Shown here in pieces: positions 1-11,784 of a stretch of DNA of 64,000 nt (positions within the stretch are counted from its first letter, which is position 1; every line of letters begins with the position of its first letter). The DNA comes from Cryptomeria japonica. Taxonomy: Eukaryota > Streptophyta > Pinopsida > Cupressales > Cupressaceae. The translations under genes and the position numbers were made by a program. The stretch spans positions 49,815,136 through 49,879,135 of the forward strand of contig NC_081414.1 of the NCBI RefSeq assembly GCF_030272615.1, read 5' to 3'. Below the pieces are notes generated by a model, which saw only the letters and a list, made by a program, of their open reading frames with translations, was not told the origin of the DNA and made no database searches.

Positions 1-1200
1 TTTTCAAAGGAACGAGTAGTATATTTAGAGAAAAAATTGGAACCTTTTCCAACATCCTTCTAGCATGTACAATATGGGATTTTTGGAGCAAGGTATGGAG
101 ATCCATCATAGCATAATAGAAGACATTAGAATCTTTTGAAAAATTAACAAGTGTTATTATTTTAAACCGATTCAATTTCCCATCCACCAAATAGTATAAG
201 TCATTGATTTGCAAGAATATTGATCAATTGATTGTTATCTAAATTCTAAGACTTAACAAATTTAGCAAAAGGGGGCCAAAGTAGAAGATAAAAAGGTCTA
301 GACAATGCACATTGGTGTTGAAAATTCATGAATTTTTATTTTCCTTGGGGAAGTTTCCATTCAAATGAGAGGGAGCGCAAAAGTTGAATTGAAAAGGTAT
401 AGGGAATTAGAGTGAAAAAGCACACAGTGAAGGGAAGGATTGTTAAAAGAAAGTTGTGTTGAAGAAGGAAGTGAGATTGAATTGGATAAAGAAATGTGAA
501 AGGAAAGCTTTGGGAACCAAATGCATTTCTAAGATTAGCGTGAGGATAAAAAGACCATGCATTGGTAATGAACAAAGAACATAAGAGAGAGTAATATGGA
601 AGGGTTAGACAAGAATCTTGCATTGAAGAAGATGAGAGGTATCAATGGGATGGCATCAGTCAAAGGAAGATGAATGGTAGGGGTAGATTTTGGATGCGAT
701 ATAAAGAGGGGTCATGTAGGGATGGGACATGACCAAAGAATCAAGATGTGGTGGGTTGTGACTCAAGGAAAAAGGTGTTGAGTTTAGTGAGATATGAGAA
801 GTTTGTCAGAGATGAAGAGTGTAGAAATGGTAGTTGAGGATTTTTTTTAAGAAGGAAAAGGTTGGTTGAAATCTATTTAAGAGGGGATTGTGCAAAGAGA
901 GTTAGAGGGATGTCAATGAAAGGACATAATTATAATTTTATTTTCGAAGAGTTATTAAGAATGTAATTTTGGTTCTTTGTTGTAGTCCATGTGTTAATTT
1001 AATAATAGAATGTTATTTTTGAGGTTTTTGATCGAGTGTTGTAGGAAAGAGGAGTCCTCTTGCATCATTTGGTTGGCTACACATTCAATTGTCATTTGAA
1101 AAATTTAGAAGGAAATAAATATGATTATTTACCAAGGAAAGGAAATTCCCTTGTAAAAGCTGATAAAAAAAGTAGAGAATGCATTTGCAAAAGGTAAAAT
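1..1200. other. AT-rich intergenic DNA, nothing recognised
   Basis: No reading frame longer than about 95 codons is present, and the only one (minus, 336-623) has the biased composition of a chance frame. The purine-rich plus strand resembles old transposon debris. No repeat border, promoter or RNA gene could be supported here. Confidence 0.5.
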
Positions 1201-1269
1201 TAATGCAACTAGAAATAAAATACTAAAACATGGCTCCTTTTCATGATGGGATAAAAATTTAAAACATAT

Positions 1270-1700
1270 TTTTCTTAGATTGATGGTTCTCCCTACTCAT
1301 GGAGTTGGGAAACTTGGTCTCACTTATAATCATAGAGCAAGTGTAAGGTGGGTTCCTCTAGAGGAAGAATGGAGTAAAGAAAATTTTAATGGAGCTACCT
1401 GGGGTAACCTGATAGAGTTGAGGGTGAGTTGTATTGATTTCCAAACGACCTAGATTTTCCTTAGGATATTTTGAAGCCTAAATGTGAAGAAAGTACACCT
1501 ATAAGGGGGACTCATTATTAATTTTGAATACACAATTTGACAAAAAAAAGTACTTCCAACTAAAAGTTTAAAAAAATTACATCCAATTTGGAGATTGTTA
1601 AAGTTCAATGACTACCAAATATCTCATATTTATCGAGAGGGTAATCATATAGTGGATTATCTTGCAAATTAGGTGATAGAAATGAAAGTGGAAATTGAGG
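1270..1700 (+). pseudogene. RNase H-like domain relic, LINE type
   Basis: Two blocks in forward reading match the plant RNase H-like domain found in LINE polyproteins and related host genes. The first, near 1350-1410, reads W-V-P-L-E-E-E-W-S-K-E-N-F-N-G-A-T-W-G-N, recalling the usual W-x-K-x-N-x-D-G-A-x-x-G-N-P strand with the catalytic Asp replaced by Asn. The second, near 1612-1690, reads ISHIYREGNHIVDYLAN, recalling H-V-x-R-E-x-N-x-x-A-D-x-L-A. Stop codons and shifts separate the blocks, so this is a dead fragment. No reverse transcriptase or poly(A) tail could be tied to it. The family call rests on two motifs; a diverged host pseudogene is possible. Confidence 0.5.
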
Positions 1701-1740
1701 GTTTAAGTTTAGTTGATATATATCATGAGTTGGACAATGT

Positions 1741-1800
1741 GTGTTTTTTTTGTTTTTTTTTTGTGGGGGGGGGGGGGGTGTTAGGGGGGTGGGGGGGTGG
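1741..1800 (+). repeat. Poly-T then poly-G low-complexity tract
   Basis: A T-rich run is followed by a nearly pure G run broken by a few T and A (about 1766-1800). Such homopolymers are unstable and prone to assembly error, so the exact length is uncertain. Confidence 0.8.
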
Positions 1801-2639
1801 AGCGAAGGAATCCTTAATTGTACCTAAGAACAAAGTGAACAAAATATAAGGAGATTGAATTTAGAATTAAATATGTATTAGGTTTAGAGGTAATTTGCAC
1901 ACATAATAAAAAATGAAGTTCATTATTTATTGATTAGTTGGGTGGAGAGTTGAATTTCAATATAATGGAGGCAGTGTTCAATTTAAAAGCCCAGGAACAA
2001 CAAGTGGAATTTATAGGGATAATTATAGACGAGAACCTAAGGAATATCTTCAAGTGTCATTTGGTTGTGGCACTACAAGCTGCTAAAATGACCTTGGTAA
2101 TGATTATATTGAGATGGGCCATGAGTGAAAAAACAAAATGCATGTGGCATCCCTTTTCATGGCTTGGTTGATGGAGCTTGAAGAAGTTGGAATGGTGAAA
2201 AAGATTATGGAGTGATTTATCCAATCAAAATGGAGATGTAGTGTCTAGGAGTTGTTAAAAATGGAAGTAATAAGTGACCTTAATCAAAAGGGAAAATGTT
2301 AGCTAAGGCTTCATTATAGTTTTAATAGCCCTCTAGTGCCCTTCTTTATATGGGGTTCTACTATGAACGAGGATGCATGGCAAGGGAAAGCAAAATTGGG
2401 TATAAAATTTCTATTGGAGTGGTGGAATCTTCATAGATGTTGAGTGTGTCGAGACTTGGCAATGAGACAATGCCGAACCAACAAAGTGAGGAGTAAAAAG
2501 AATGAATTGACTATTTTTTGGAAGCTAGTAGAAAATAAATCGGTTCCCCTATTTCTAAAGGTATTAGCAATTTCTTTATCCTTGAAATTGTAAGCTCAAA
2601 TTTTTGTGTCATGTTCCTCTCTACATTCCCTTTCCAAAT

Positions 2640-3400
2640 CTAGGTTTTTTCTCGAATTATTAGTTCTTCATTTATTTGTTTATGTTATTTATTATCAATT
2701 TTGCATCTTTTAGCTTAGTTATTCAATTCAATTTATCCAATCAATAATAAATATTAAGAGAACAATAAAAACCATCAAGTGCCTAGCTCTCTCAAAGGTT
2801 TGTAGTTGGGCCTATAAATGTTGTTCTCCAATGTTATTGGTAGAACTTGGTTCGATTCCTAGTTTGCATATTTAGAGTAATGAATCTCATTTTCAGTACA
2901 TTATAATATTAATGTTGAATATCTCTCTCATATTTATCTAGTATTAGTGTAGTGATTCTTCATTGTCCTTCAAACATGAGCATGAATATAAATCAAGGAG
3001 ATGGACCTTGCCTTTTATGTACTACGTCGCCTAGCCCTTTCCAGATCTAGATTTGTTCTCTGATTATTATTTTTGCATTGGTTTGTTTATGCTATTTATT
3101 GTCAATTTTGCACATTTTATCTTAGTTATTACATTAAAGTATCCAATCAATCAAAATGATTAAGAGAACAACCAAAACCATGTAGTTGGGCCTATTTTTT
3201 GTTCTCCAATGCAATTGGTTGAATTTGGTTTGATTCCTAGTTTCCATGTTTAGACTAGTGAATCTCATTTTAGCTACATTATAATATTAAGGTTGTATAT
3301 CTCTCTCCTATTTACCATGTATTGGTGTAGTGATTTTTTGTTATCCTTAAAACATGAGAATCAATATAAATCAAGGATATGGCCCTTGGCTTTTATGTAT
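2640..3400 (+). repeat. Diverged direct duplication, unit about 410 bp
   Basis: The segment at about 2640-3000 recurs at about 3048-3400 with the same order of landmarks: TATCCAATCAAT, GTAGTTGGGCCTAT, GTTCTCCAATG, GATTCCTAGTTT, ATCTCATTTT and CATTATAATATTAA. Each copy contains a sequence near the RNA polymerase III B box; the first has GGTTCGATTCC at about 2850-2860, the second a diverged GGTTTGATTCC. The copies may be two tandem tRNA-derived SINEs or a simple duplication. No target duplications were seen. Confidence 0.6.
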
Positions 3401-3538
3401 AGTTTGGTTGGTATAATCATGATAAAATGGTTGAAATTTCATTCATGAGTGGGTTGGAGACTTTATTTTTTCCTTAATAATGATTTCAAGCCATGTGGTA
3501 ACCTTGGTTTGATATGAATCAATTCTCTATGATATTTA

Positions 3539-5158
3539 TGATAACTCAATGATGAACCACTAGTACCAAACTGGTACTAAGAGGGGGGGGTGAATTAGTA
3601 TAGACACAAATACAGTCAAAAACCGGTTTGACAGCAAACACTCACAATGACTGATAAACAGAGATACTGGTAAAACAGAGTGCAACCGACAGCATCCAGT
3701 ATAGCTCAATCAGTCATGAACCGGTTACTCACTAAGCTTTTCTCTTAGCTCAATACCACATTATCATAATATTCACATGCATGAACTAGTAGACTTTATC
3801 ATGAAATCTTCACAACAGTGAGTTCAATATATTTTATAGACAGGCATAAAACATAGAAACTTTCATGTGCATAATAGATAAAACAAACCATCACAAGACA
3901 AAAGCATTTCACATAACACACACATTTTTCACGTGGAAACCCAACTGGGAAAAACCACGGTGGGGATGAATACCCACAAGCTACTTTTTGAACTCTTTAG
4001 AAGTCCGCTCTGTTAGGAGCCTTGTCCGGTTAAGAACATTACAATAGGTTCTGGTAGGAACCGATCCTGTTAGGGATCACCCGGTTAAGGGATACCCGGT
4101 TAAGGGTTAAACCCTGTAGGGTCACCTTATTAGAGGATTTTAAGAACTCAATAGCTGAAAGGATCTCCTAAGCTTTTCTATCTTCTCAGAACTCATTAGC
4201 TTTGAGTTACCCGGTTAAGGGATTTACAGCAAGCCGGTTAAGACAACCCGATTTAAGGGATTTTGAATCAAGCCAGTTAAGGCTAACCTGTTAGGGGATT
4301 TTACAACTGTTGAAGTGGTTAGAGATCAACAGGTATTACAATGATCTGTTAACAGCACTTAATACTAATATAGATCTGTTTAGGCTCCTCTTTTCCTTCT
4401 GCACATACACTTTGCAGGTATCTCTTCTCTCCTATTGTCTGGCAAGAATCTTGTATCACTTTCGTTGGATACACACTCACAACTTTTTCCAGCAACTTTA
4501 GACAGAAACCTAACATCGATCTTATAGGGAACATATAGGTCGGTAGAAAAAACCTTAAACCCTATACCTGTTAGGTTGAGCAATTCAAACGGTTCGATCC
4601 TGACCGTTGGAACATACTGCATTAAATGCACTAGTCTTGAGTCGATCTCAAGACATTCTCCATCGTCCATTATCCACCATTTTCATGGCGGTTGATAACC
4701 CATCACGCGTTATCACCATTTTACAGACTTCACACATTCCCGAGGTAGATAGGAATAGTCTTCTTTATGCAAGATCCTTCACGTGCATAGAGCTTACGTG
4801 GCAACACAATCTGTCCTCCATCATACTGCTAACTCATCACACAAAGATCACCGATTGAGTCACATAGACTTGAGATACTCCAATCGAAAACCTTGAAGTG
4901 GAAGCTGCCTTACCAACCAGTAGTCATACAGTGCTTCCATGTGTCGGTTCCCATAACTGCATGCCGGTTCACTTTGAACAAATGTGCCACTTCACTTTGG
5001 CATATACCGGTTCACACATATGTTGGTACCTCTTTCTTCACTTATCTTATGTGCTGGTTCACACTATGTCTCATATTGACATCAATGACAACATACAATA
5101 TCATTATGTCTTCATGCCAGTTTACATAAGGCACATGCTGGTTCACATATTGCCAACA
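3539..5158 (-). mobile_element. Solo LTR of a Copia family, TSD ATTTA
   Basis: The 1.62-kb segment runs from TGATAACTCAATGATGAAC to TGCCAACA and matches, end to end, the LTR at 60612-62113, which adjoins Copia RNase H on the minus strand. It is flanked by a perfect 5-bp duplication ATTTA at 3534-3538 and 5159-5163. With no internal sequence, this is a solo LTR left by recombination between two LTRs. In element orientation (minus) it begins TGTTGGCA and ends near the G/C-tract that precedes TGGTACTAGT. The block CACGTGGAAACCCAA at 3930 is shared by all LTRs of this group in the window. Many CCGGTTAAGGG-like short repeats fill the middle (about 4020-4310). Confidence 0.9.
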
Positions 5159-5481
5159 ATTTATTCTTCTCCATCTTATAATTTTTATAAGTACTTATGA
5201 AGTGTATCACTAATGAAAGTTATAAAATGTATTCTTTATTTTTGAAAATAAAAGTAATGAATCTAAACACCTAGCAATGGAACTCTTTGGAACTTGGTTT
5301 CCCCATTTAATGAACTAATTAGAAAATTTGTTTGAATTTGAAAGTCACTCCTATAAAATTCTTTGGGAAAAATTGAAGAGGAAATCCTTTTTTTTGTTAG
5401 CCAAATTTTATTAAGGACTTTTTAACACATGTGATCCAAGTTGAAATTTGAATGCCTTCATCAATAATTAATGTAACATAT

Positions 5482-5864
5482 TGTAAGAATTGACTTTATC
5501 AACCTAAGATCTATAGGAAAATTGAATAACACAAAAAAGAGAACAATAGAGATGAGAACAAATTGTATTCTCATCAAGATGCAAATAGCTAGATGAATAA
5601 ACAATGTACATAGGCATGCTTATATAGGCAAGGAAAAAGGAAATGAGAGTACACACTAATGAAATGTGGCTCAATTAAATGCAAGGGTAGGTAGGAGTTA
5701 GTTAGAAATCAACTACTTGACACAAATAACTATGCATCCTAGGAAAGGACAAGTCCACCTAAATTAGAAATGCTCCAACGACTCCTATAAAATAATCTAA
5801 GTAAGCTTAAGTGAATTGTAATTATATCTTAGGAGATAAATAAAATAAATCAATTACACCAACA
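5482..5864 (-). repeat. 3' LTR of the degenerate Copia
   Basis: This copy reads TGTTGGTGTAATTGATTT to CTTACA on the minus strand, 383 bp. It aligns with 11267-11704 over shared blocks such as AACAATGTACATA, AAATGCAAGGGTAGGTAGGA and GGACAAGTCCACCTAAA. It lies downstream of the RNase H remnant, which fixes it as the 3' LTR. Confidence 0.85.
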
Positions 5865-6175
5865 ACCCTCCTTAAGTGAAAATTAGGGGAATGTAGACTC
5901 AATCTAACAATGCAAGATGGGTCTCGACTACTAGGCCATGTTAGGTACCCATCTACAAAAGCAATGCAATCTCACACAAACAAAGAAAAGGAGAAAACCC
6001 AGTGGGAAAAAACTCCCCCAAAAAGAGATATGAAAAAATAAAAGAACTATCAAAGAAGAAGGAGAAGGATAAAACCTCAAGTGAGGAAAAAGTCCCACTC
6101 ATAAGAAAGAATGGAGAAATCAATTGACCCCCCTTGATGAAATGTCTCACACCTTCAAGAGTGCTCACAATTGAT

Positions 6176-6960
6176 GAAACTTAATCTCAGTGAAGGGTTT
6201 GGTGAAGATGTCTACAACCTGCTTTGTTGTAGGATAATACTACAAATCAATGACCCGCTCCTGTATTAGCTCCTTGATGTAATGCATATGGATCTCGATG
6301 TGTTTGGTTCTCTGATGGTGAACTGAGTTCTTTGAGATTTGAATTGCACTCTAATTGTCATAATGAAGGACTATAGGGCGTGGAGTGGTGAAACCAAACT
6401 TGAATAGAACGATTTTAAGCCAAATAGCCTTAGTAGTTGCATTAATAGCCCCTCGATACTCAACCACAATCAAAGAAAGAGCAATAACATGCTACTTACT
6501 CTACCAACAAATGGGGCTAAAACCAAAATTAAATCCATAGCTTGAAGTGAACTTGTGATCATTAATAATACTAACCCAATCAAAGTTTGTATAACCAACC
6601 AAGTCAAGTCCTATACTGACTGCAAAGCAAATCCCAAAGTGATGTGTACCCTATATGTAATGCAAGATGTGTTTGGTAGCTTTGCAATGAAACTCATACG
6701 GTTCCTACATAAAGTGTAAAACTGTGCCAATTGCAAAGGAAATATCAAGGCATGTATGGGTCAAGTAGATAAGACTTCCAACAAGGTGATGATACAAAGT
6801 GGCATCAACAAGTGGAGTGGAACACTTAGCATCAAGCGTCACTCCTAAAAGAAAGCAAGTTGGAATAGGATTACCATCAACCATGTGGAACTAAGCTAGA
6901 AGATCAAGAGCATATTTGGGCTAAGTAAGAGAGATCTTGAAAGAAGACTGTGACATCTCA
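6176..6960 (-). pseudogene. Copia RNase H and connection region, broken
   Basis: Minus-strand reading shows the usual Copia tail in several frames: LVGSLIYLTHTCLDISFAIG, then Y-T-N-F-D-W-V, then A-I-Q-I-S-K-N-S-V-H-H-Q-R-T-K-H-I-E, then VVDIFTKPFTEIKFHQL at about 6176-6225. In active elements this domain degrades the RNA strand of the RNA-DNA hybrid. The first catalytic Asp of the Y-x-D-A-D-W motif is Asn here. Stops and frame changes occur throughout. Confidence 0.85.
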
Positions 6961-7029
6961 ATCTTGAGAAAGTATGCAAAAAGCCTAAGTCGGTCATAGA
7001 AAATCTCTCATGCAAAGCAGATTTGATAC

Positions 7030-7640
7030 CACCAATGATGGATTAGGTACTCCCTGTAATGATCAAGATACCAACATAGAGCACAAGTAGAAAATGAGAG
7101 TCATCTTGTTGCAAAATATAATTCAAATCTGAATGACACGTGGTGCATCCTATTGAGATAAGAAAGGAATCCATCTTGGCATACAAAGTTGTAGGGGCCT
7201 TCTTGAGGCAATTGATAAACTTCCTGAGTATGAAAACCAAAGAAGAGTCCTCAATAAATCCATGTGGCTACTCCATGCAAATGTCCTCTTAAAGGTCCCC
7301 GTGAAGAAATGCACTCTATGCATCCATCTGATGTACAACTCAACCATGATCTACAACAATAGTAAGTGTCAAGCGAATGGAGTTAATCTTAGTCACAGGG
7401 CCAAAGCTCTCTATATAATCAACACCAAGAACTTGTGAGAAACCTTTTTCCATAAGCTAAGCTTCATACTTATCCACACTTCCATCTACTCCAAACTTAG
7501 TCAAATATATCCACTTACATCAAACCATCTTTCTCCCCTTAGGGAGATGGAATAAATGGCATGCGTTGTTCCTCATCAAGGAACTATACTCTTCCTCCAT
7601 TGTTGAGTCCCACTTAGGAACACCTGATGCTTCCTAAAAG
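7030..7640 (-). pseudogene. Copia reverse transcriptase, broken and catalytically dead
   Basis: The minus strand encodes a stop-interrupted Copia reverse transcriptase. Landmarks are a K-W-I-Y-L-T-K-F-G-V-D-G-S block near 7490-7530, HQMDA-stop-SAFLHGDL near 7270-7330 and LYVGILIITGS near 7043-7080. The last corresponds to the Y-V-D-D catalytic motif; both Asp are lost (Gly and Ile), so no polymerase activity is possible. The longest open piece is 7043-7240. The domain lies between integrase (higher coordinates) and RNase H (lower), as expected for Copia. Confidence 0.9.
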
Positions 7641-8530
7641 GATTATGGATTGGAAGCACTAGCAATCCAAACATGTGGAAGATGTTGATGTTGTGACCTA
7701 GTCCTTCGAGTGTCTAAAGGATACCCAACAAGAGTACCTGTTGACTCAACAATTTGTTGAGCCCAATGAGACCATGTAGGAGATGAAGGATGAGTCTCGT
7801 CAACTAAGTCACTATCACTTTCCACTATGGAGGAAGGATGAGGAGAGTTAGAGGCCAAGTTAGGAGATCTTTCCTCAAAGTGAACACTCCTCTCAGTGAA
7901 TAGCTCACGTGTCTTTGGATAACAAAAGTCTATATGCCTTAATACCCTTGGGATATCCAACAAAGATGCCTTATGAGGAACTCGATCTTAGATGTGTGTG
8001 GTACAAATGATAGTTTCTACCCAAAAATTTGGGCCAAGAGAATGAACATGAATTCATTCAGCTAGCCATCTCCTTAAGAGTTCTATTTATCCTTTCTACA
8101 ACACCATTCTTTTGTGGAGTGTAGGCAAATTAGCATTGGAGATAACTCCCCTCAAGAGTACAAAATTCCTCAAGTCTATTATTCACAAATTCCCTTCCAT
8201 TGTCTCTACAAATAATCTTAACTTTCTTCCCTAATTACTTCTCAACATGAGCCGTGAAGGCTAGAAACTTGTCAAATGCTTCACTCTTGTGAAAAAGAAA
8301 GTAGACCCAAGTGAATCAAGATTAGTCATCAATAAAAGGTGAGGACATGGCGAGACTTTTTAAATGATGGGATTGGAAATGGGATTGCTACATCACTATG
8401 AACCAATTAAAGAACTTCCAAAGCTCTCCAAGACTTCAATTTGTCAAAATTCTCTTTGGGATGCTTGCCCATGGAACAACCTGAACATACACCATCTAAA
8501 AAGATGATTTGAGGGAGTCTCATGGCCATA
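7640..8530 (-). pseudogene. Copia integrase, broken
   Basis: Minus-strand translation gives IICRDNGREFVNNRLEEFC at about 8162-8220, which carries the second catalytic Asp. It is followed by TPQKNGVVERINRTLKEMA at about 8055-8112 with the catalytic Glu, the D-D-35-E signature of Copia integrase. A block ending with G-Y-P-K-G-I-K-A-Y at 7900-7960 is the usual region after the core. Frame changes and stops occur between blocks. The domain would insert the cDNA into the genome; this copy cannot be translated. Confidence 0.9.
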
Positions 8531-8600
8531 TCCTTGGAGCTAAGCTATTGAAGATAGTGGTAATTGAGATGTCCAAATAGCTCATACCATAAATTACTTT

Positions 8601-9000
8601 CTAAATTTGAATGAGTGGGCAAGGTTGTAGAAGGAGAGTGAAGCACAAAGTGGGAGAATGAATAAAGTTGTTATGATCGACATGTCCCACTACAACCAAG
8701 GTGTCATCCTTAAGTATTTTGACCACAACTAAATCAGGTGAAAACTCAACTTTCTTACCATCTCCAAAGTGATTGATTTGGTAGATTAAAATAAGGTTGG
8801 TGCTCAAGTTAGGAACATTGAGAAAATTCTCAAATGTTTCATCATCCATGACAATCGAACCTTTCCCTTCAACTTCCACTTGAGTATCATCACCTATGAA
8901 AATGTGAGGTACCTTGGATGGCCTCAATGAATAACAATGTTCTCTTGTATAACCCATGTGATGAGAAGCACCCAAGACACATATCCACTATTGTGAAGAC
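8601..9000 (-). pseudogene. Copia protease, broken
   Basis: A 124-codon open stretch starts with the protease site region V-L-G-A-S-H-H-M-G-Y. The usual motif is L-D-S-G-A-S-H-H-M; here the catalytic D-S is replaced by V-L just before the Gly, so the aspartic protease is inactive. FIGDDTQVEVEGKGSI and VPNLSTNLI follow, which are normal landmarks of the Copia protease-to-integrase linker. It lies directly downstream of the gag zinc knuckle. Confidence 0.88.
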
Positions 9001-9119
9001 CTTGTAGTTACCACAAATGCTTTCCCTTTTCCTTTTTATTGTGAGGAAGTGGAAGGAGATGAATCCTTCTTCTTGTAGGTGGATGAAATATTAATGTTGT
9101 TATTCTTGATGATGTTTGT

Positions 9120-9900
9120 CAACTCATCAATTTTCTTAGAGTGGCAATGATGCTCATCATGACCAACTTTCTTGCAATATGAACAAGTTGGTTTCTCATT
9201 CTTGGTTGAATTTTCCTTCTTGGATGAAGAGGAATAATTGCCTTGTTGTGGAGAGTATTATTGTTCTCTATCCTAGTGTGGCTTTGGCTTAGATTTCTTT
9301 TGATATTATCCTTTTCCTTTCATCCCTTAATTAGCCACCAAAGCTTTTGACTTGGAAAACTTGAGAATCTGTATGTTGATCGACTTCGCTTGCTCAAGCA
9401 TTAACATTTTTTTGAATGCATCAAATGATGGTGTAGTGAATGAAGTACCTGAAGTCAACTGATGGGCTTGGAAACTGGAAACAAAGGTTGCATACTCTAA
9501 TGGGATATTGTCAAACAAATTGTAGACCAATTATGCATCCTTCTTGTCACTACCATAATCCTTGAGTTTTTCTCTTAGCTCAGTTACTTTAGTTACATAG
9601 TCTTGGATTCTATCAAAATCCTTTAGATCCAACATTGTCAGATAATTGTCCAGCTTGTAGCCCCTAATCTCAACCACTTGGACATATAATTGACCAAAAT
9701 TTTCCAAAACATCTTTAATTGTCTTACACTTATCTATGTAAAAGATAAGATCATCTGGTATAGACTTCCTCAATGTTCCAAGAGTCATAGTAGTCTTAGT
9801 GAGCCATTCCATTTGAGCATTTGGATCAACTTTCAGATCTAGTGGTGCTTCAACAGTTCCATCAATATGAGTTAGTCCTTTTTCCTTAACTTACTCCAAG
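9120..9900 (-). pseudogene. Copia gag with zinc knuckle, broken
   Basis: Two open pieces in one frame (9531-9812 and 9327-9530), separated by a TAA, carry the Copia gag (UBN2/retrotran_gag type) landmarks CKTIKDVLENFGQLY and LKDFDRIQDYVTKVTEL. Further on, at about 9135-9190, a CCHC knuckle reads CSYCKKVGHDEHHC with correct C-x2-C-x4-H-x4-C spacing. Gag would form the particle and bind element RNA. The N-terminal part runs into low-complexity sequence near 9900 and has no clear start. Confidence 0.88.
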
Positions 9901-10009
9901 CTTTGATTTTCCAAGAAGCACAGTTATGTGGCACTAGAAGTGGAAACTTAGGAGAATCCATAACTAAAAATGAAGGAGCACAAGGGATAGAGAGGTACAA
10001 ACACACAAG

Positions 10010-10075
10010 ACACCCCCCCCCCCCCCCCCAAATTCACTCAATCAAATACCCCCTCCCCCCCCCCTCCAAAAAAAA
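10010..10075 (+). repeat. Two poly-C tracts
   Basis: Two nearly pure C runs (about 10013-10030 and 10050-10066) lie in the 5' internal part of the degenerate Copia. Homopolymer slippage and assembly uncertainty apply. No function is visible. Confidence 0.85.
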
Positions 10076-11248
10076 GGATGATTGGGCACTTTATACTTAG
10101 TGCATGAACAATGGTCCAAGAAAAAGTGGGCTTATGATTTCAATAATTACAACTACCACAAATAGGCTAAAGAAGACTCAAACTATTCATGAAAAAGACC
10201 ATACTGAGATCTAAGCATGACATATGCCAAAATAGGAAAAAAAAGACCAAGTTTTGAAAGTTATATTTCTCCTCTTAATGATGAAAAAATAATAGCACCA
10301 CAATAAAGTAGGCAAAAAATTATGTACTTTAAAAAAAACACCTAAAAAGGAGCTTATATGAGCTTGAACGAAGCCTTAGAAGGTGAAAAAATGGGGATTA
10401 CTCAGCTATAGATGTCAAAAATGAATTTTCTAAAAATTCAATACATCAAAATAAAAAAATGACCTACACCACTTTGAAGAGCACAAAATTATACTCCAAA
10501 TAAAACAAGATTGCATTGAAAAATGACCAAGTTATGGGCATTTGAAAATTAGGTCCAAATTGAAGCCTAGCAATTGTGAAGGGGGCACAAAATATAATAA
10601 TCCCACATTCACTATGTGAGGGAAATTTTAGCTCTTATATGCTATAATGTAGAAGTGTACTAACAAAGTAGTGCACAATATTATGCACGATTTAAAGCTT
10701 TCTTTTGACTAATGAACACTAACCTAGTGTTTTGTAAGTTTGACAACGACTTGGAAAAATTTAGTGAATCCTATACTGACATGTGGCAAGATGATTGCAC
10801 AACCATTTGGGGTGATGTGTCCACTTTATTATTTTGACCTTGTGTTTATGTGGATCATTGTCTTGATGTAGGATGTTAATGTGGTACTCAACTTGATGGC
10901 ATGACAATCAACTTGCTAATGTGGTAGTTAACCTAATGATGTTGCAATCTACTAACATGGTGGGTAGTTTGGCGGTTAACTTGATGATGTGGATGTTTCC
11001 TAATGTGGTGATCAACTACCTATAATTATGACATTGAATACGACCAATGAAGAAAAATTTTCCTGATGCCCCAAGATCAATTGTCATCAAATATAAGAAA
11101 ATTCATACTCAAAATTCATGGAAATTACCTCTCGGATGTGATTGTGGGCTCAGTTTTGATGTAGGACACTCCGAAAATGTGATGCACCCAAAATCTCTCA
11201 ATATGCTGACCTTCAAATGCACCAAAACATGACTATCAATGGCACCCT

Positions 11249-11266
11249 ATATGCTCTAATACCAAT
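11249..11266 (-). other. Primer-binding site remnant of the degenerate Copia
   Basis: In minus reading the bases next to the LTR are TTGGTATTAGAGCATAT. The canonical plant site is TGGTATCAGAGC, complementary to the 3' end of initiator methionine tRNA; one C-to-T change separates them. The site marks the right-hand LTR as the 5' LTR. Confidence 0.75.
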
Positions 11267-11704
11267 TAAGAATTGACTATTGAAACCCAAGATCTAGAGG
11301 CCAATTGAATAGTACAAACAAGAGAGAACAATAGAGATAAAATAAACTACATTCTCATCAAGATGAAAATAATTTGATGAATAAACAATGTACATAATCT
11401 TTCTTAATAGACAAGGCAAAAGGAAATGAGAGCACACAATAATAACATGTGGATTAATGAAATGCAAGGGTAGGTAGGATCTAGTTAGGACTCAACCACA
11501 AATGACATGTGGCTCAATTAAATGCAAGGGAAGGTACGAGTTAGTTAGAAGCCAACCATCTAGCACACATAACTATGCATTCTAGGAAAGGATAAGTCCA
11601 CCTAAAGCGGAAATGCTCCAACTACTCCTATGCAATTCCCTAAGTAAGCTTAAGTAAAGTGTAATTATATCTTGGGAGATAAAGAAAATAAGTTAATTAC
11701 AACA
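11267..11704 (-). repeat. 5' LTR of the degenerate Copia
   Basis: It aligns with 5482-5864 but is longer (438 bp) because a part with AAATGCAAGGGTAGG is duplicated (about 11460-11540). The end facing the primer-binding site has lost the usual terminal CA. Confidence 0.8.
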
Positions 11705-11784
11705 AGACATAGTATGTATGGTGAGGAATCTAAAACTCCTACTCAATATTCTTTAAAGTAATGTCTAATAATAGTCCAATACCA

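Larger units (their letters stand above)
5482..11704 (-). mobile_element. Degenerate full-length Copia retrotransposon
   Basis: Two diverged LTRs (5482-5864 and 11267-11704) bracket a minus-strand interior with the Copia order gag, protease, integrase, reverse transcriptase, RNase H. A primer-binding site resembling TGGTATTAGAGC (initiator Met tRNA type) lies just inside the right-hand LTR, which is the 5' LTR. A purine tract (TTAAGGAGGG in minus reading) precedes the left-hand LTR. No clean target duplication was found. Every domain is broken by stops, and the reverse transcriptase has lost its catalytic Asp pair, so the copy is dead. LTR divergence far exceeds that of the young Gypsy nearby. 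Confidence 0.9.

Noticed and set aside
1938-2171. Plus-strand ORF of 77 codons
   Set aside because: No motif or promoter; length is within chance for the region.
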